This document shows, piece by piece, positions 62,701-64,000 of a DNA stretch of 64,000 bases. Origin of the DNA: Arabidopsis thaliana (taxonomy: Eukaryota; Streptophyta; Magnoliopsida; Brassicales; Brassicaceae); assembly GCF_000001735.4 (NCBI RefSeq), contig NC_003076.8:10230001-10294000 (forward strand), written 5' to 3'. The notes beneath the pieces were generated by a model. The model searched no databases and was not told where the DNA came from. It was given only the letters and a program-made list of their open reading frames with translations. Position numbers and translations under genes: made by a program. The first letter of the stretch is position 1; each line of letters starts with the position of its first letter.

Positions 62701-62788
62701 TAACTTTATCATAATAACCAAAAATGAGGTTTTAGCAAAAAGCAGAAAAAGAGAATATAACTGATAATATATATATAGAAGGGATTTA
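59727..62788. other. intergenic region before the trihelix gene
   Basis: No gene supported. 60840-60960 has a leader-like look (AAACCCTAGACGTCATTTCC) but no usable frame. 61000-61870 has possible MULE-type outer sequences (CATTTTACCCCTTTTC left, GGGCAAAATCGTTATTTC right) around an AAG-rich tract (61650-61750). 62315-62332 is a poly-T run. The last 200 bp would be the trihelix 3' UTR. Confidence 0.35.
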
Positions 62789-64000
62789 TTAGAACTCAAG
62801 ATCGAAACCTGAAAACTGAACATTGCTTTTATCGCCAGCACCATCTCCATCTACATGCATGGGTACAGAAATATCAGGATCTTGGGATCCAACCCGGTTT
62901 TCCTCGGGTCGGGTGTCTAGATCTCTGGCTGACGTGGCCGTGGTGGCGGTGGTGGCGGTGGTCCCTGTTGGTGGTTGGCTGTATAAAGCTGTGAGTTGGT
63001 GAAAATAAGGACAAGTCCTTGAGTCAAGTGGTCTCTTCTTGTTAACATCTTTTGTCTTCCTAAAATACTTGTTGATGTTTTCCCATTTCTCTTTGCATCT
63101 TTTGGCACTTCTCTTGTACCCAATCTCCAACATTTTCTTGGATATTCTTTCCCATAATGGAACAGCTTTTGAAGATGTTGATAATGAGTTCTCATCTTTA
63201 TGATCATCATCATTCATGTTACTGATACTTCTTCTAATGTTGATCAGAGCCAACACTTCATCCTTTGGCCATCTCTTGCCAAGATCACTTTTATCATCGC
63301 TTTTTGGAGGTTTTGGGTTTTGGTTTTTGGGTTTTAGGGTTTTAGTAGAAAAAGGTTCAAGTGATTTGTCAATGGTTAAAAGGTTATGTGGAGTTAGGGT
63401 TTGAGGTAATAGTGATGATGAAGTTTGAAACTTTCTTCTGCCTTGGGTTTTTCGTAGAGCTAAAGAAGATGAGTCTTGAGAAGGGCTTGTTGGGTTTTGG
63501 ACAACATCAAGATCATGGTCTGTAAACTTGGATATGAACTTGATGATGTTGGTGTTTCTATCACTAGCCATGGCTTGTTCTTGTGCTCTAATCTCTACCT
63601 CTTTGTTAACTCTCTCAATCTCTTGCTTCTTCCAAGCTTCCTCTCTCGCTATCTTCTCTTCTTCCTTCTTCACCATATCTTCCAGGAGTTTCTTATGCAT
63701 CTCCTCTTGTTGAGCTATCATGTTCCTCACTAGACCCTCACAAAACCCTTTTAACACACCAAACCTCTCTTTCTCTTTCTTCCTCTTCTTCCTCTTCTTC
63801 TCCTTCATGATCATCATCAAGCTTGATGATGATGATGACTTGGCATCATCTTCTACGTTTCCAACTTTTCCAACCTCAATAGAGTTTCTTTGATTCTCCA
63901 TTGATGCTTCTTCTACTTGACCCTGATCCTGATCTCTTAATTTGTCCTCCGCCATTAAGTCTTGTACCGTTTCTCCCACGTTTCCTTTTCCTTCTACTAA
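62789..64000 (-). CDS. GT2L: trihelix transcription factor, GT2L-like, C-terminal part (runs off right edge)
   Basis: The minus-strand frame is open from the window edge to TAG at 62789, about 403 residues visible. A Ser-rich linker and a strongly basic cluster (KEKKRKKRKKEKERFG, a nuclear-localisation candidate) lead into a long coiled coil (LVRNMIAQQEEMHKKLLEDM onward). Then comes the second trihelix DNA-binding domain: GKRWPKDEVLALINIRRSI, PLWERISKKMLEIGYKRSAK, RCKEKWENINKYFRKTKDV and CPYFHQLTALY. The hallmark W...W...WENINKYF residues are present. GT-2-type factors have a first trihelix domain before the linker; it must lie beyond the right edge. I recall AtGT2L (calcium/calmodulin-binding, stress-related) sitting next to AtNEK3, which supports this name. 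A Thr/Ala repeat near residue 340 (ATTATTATS) is a GGT/GGC simple repeat. No lesion in the visible part. Confidence 0.85.
   Translation of the reverse strand, partial: LVEGKGNVGETVQDLMAEDKLRDQDQGQVEEASMENQRNSIEVGKVGNVEDDAKSSSSSSLMMIMKEKKRKKRKKEKERFGVLKGFCEGLVRNMIAQQEEMHKKLLEDMVKKEEEKIAREEAWKKQEIERVNKEVEIRAQEQAMASDRNTNIIKFISKFTDHDLDVVQNPTSPSQDSSSLALRKTQGRRKFQTSSSLLPQTLTPHNLLTIDKSLEPFSTKTLKPKNQNPKPPKSDDKSDLGKRWPKDEVLALINIRRSISNMNDDDHKDENSLSTSSKAVPLWERISKKMLEIGYKRSAKRCKEKWENINKYFRKTKDVNKKRPLDSRTCPYFHQLTALYSQPPTGTTATTATTATSARDLDTRPEENRVGSQDPDISVPMHVDGDGAGDKSNVQFSGFDLEF

Overview
This is plant nuclear DNA, almost certainly from a Brassicaceae species and most likely the genus Arabidopsis. It is AT-rich with introns of plant type, and it carries Mutator-like (MULE), CACTA, hAT, Helitron and LTR-retrotransposon remnants. 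From memory, the two host genes on the right, a NIMA-related kinase matching AtNEK3 (568 codons after splicing, as in Arabidopsis) and a trihelix factor matching GT2L, are neighbours on Arabidopsis chromosome 5 in a transposon-rich pericentromeric stretch. I cannot tell which Arabidopsis species or accession this is.

Layout. 1-7 kb: decayed MULEs. These are a minus-strand transposase N-terminus cut by the window edge, a minus-strand zinc-knuckle C-terminus with a MULE end, and a plus-strand transposase N-terminus facing a minus-strand DUF1985 gene. 6.5-7.4 kb: a 269-bp tandem duplication and a scrap of pectinesterase. 8.3-10.4 kb: probable Harbinger-like non-autonomous elements. 10.6-30.8 kb: one large MULE with a plus-strand MuDR-type transposase, an RPA-like OB-fold gene and a minus-strand DUF1985 (ULP/VANC-like) gene. 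Its transposase is split by a 12-kb tandem array. The array arose from an Athila-like LTR retrotransposon inserted at GCAGC. Five LTRs alternate with a duplicated 383-bp slice of the MULE transposase, and three of the five LTRs carry the same 597-bp solo LTR. 31.0-32.7 kb: a truncated, frameshifted CER1-like pseudogene. 33.8-42.05 kb: a decayed CACTA (En/Spm) element with minus-strand TNP2-like and TNPA-like genes, which hosts a hAT MITE and a Helitron.

42.9-45.5 kb: a MITE, then a pectinesterase pseudogene broken by a hAT element that itself contains a second hAT element. Both hATs have recognisable 8-bp target duplications. 46.2-47.9 kb: two small secreted cysteine-rich proteins, one defensin-like and one lipid-transfer-like. 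48.2-48.7 kb: a MULE-type MITE. 48.88-52.6 kb: the intact 14-coding-exon NEK3-like kinase gene with a spliced leader and an upstream ORF. 53.3-62.7 kb: mostly degenerate sequence, including a clean 1.72-kb Helitron. 62.8-64 kb: the 3' part of the trihelix gene, which runs off the right edge.

The intact-looking host genes are NEK3, GT2L (partial), the defensin-like gene and the LTP-like gene. The two most interesting signals are the retrotransposon/MULE tandem array and a dense accumulation of a TGTACGTAC motif in the non-coding parts of the large MULE next to its DUF1985 gene. The second resembles the VANC anti-silencing arrangement known from VANDAL elements.
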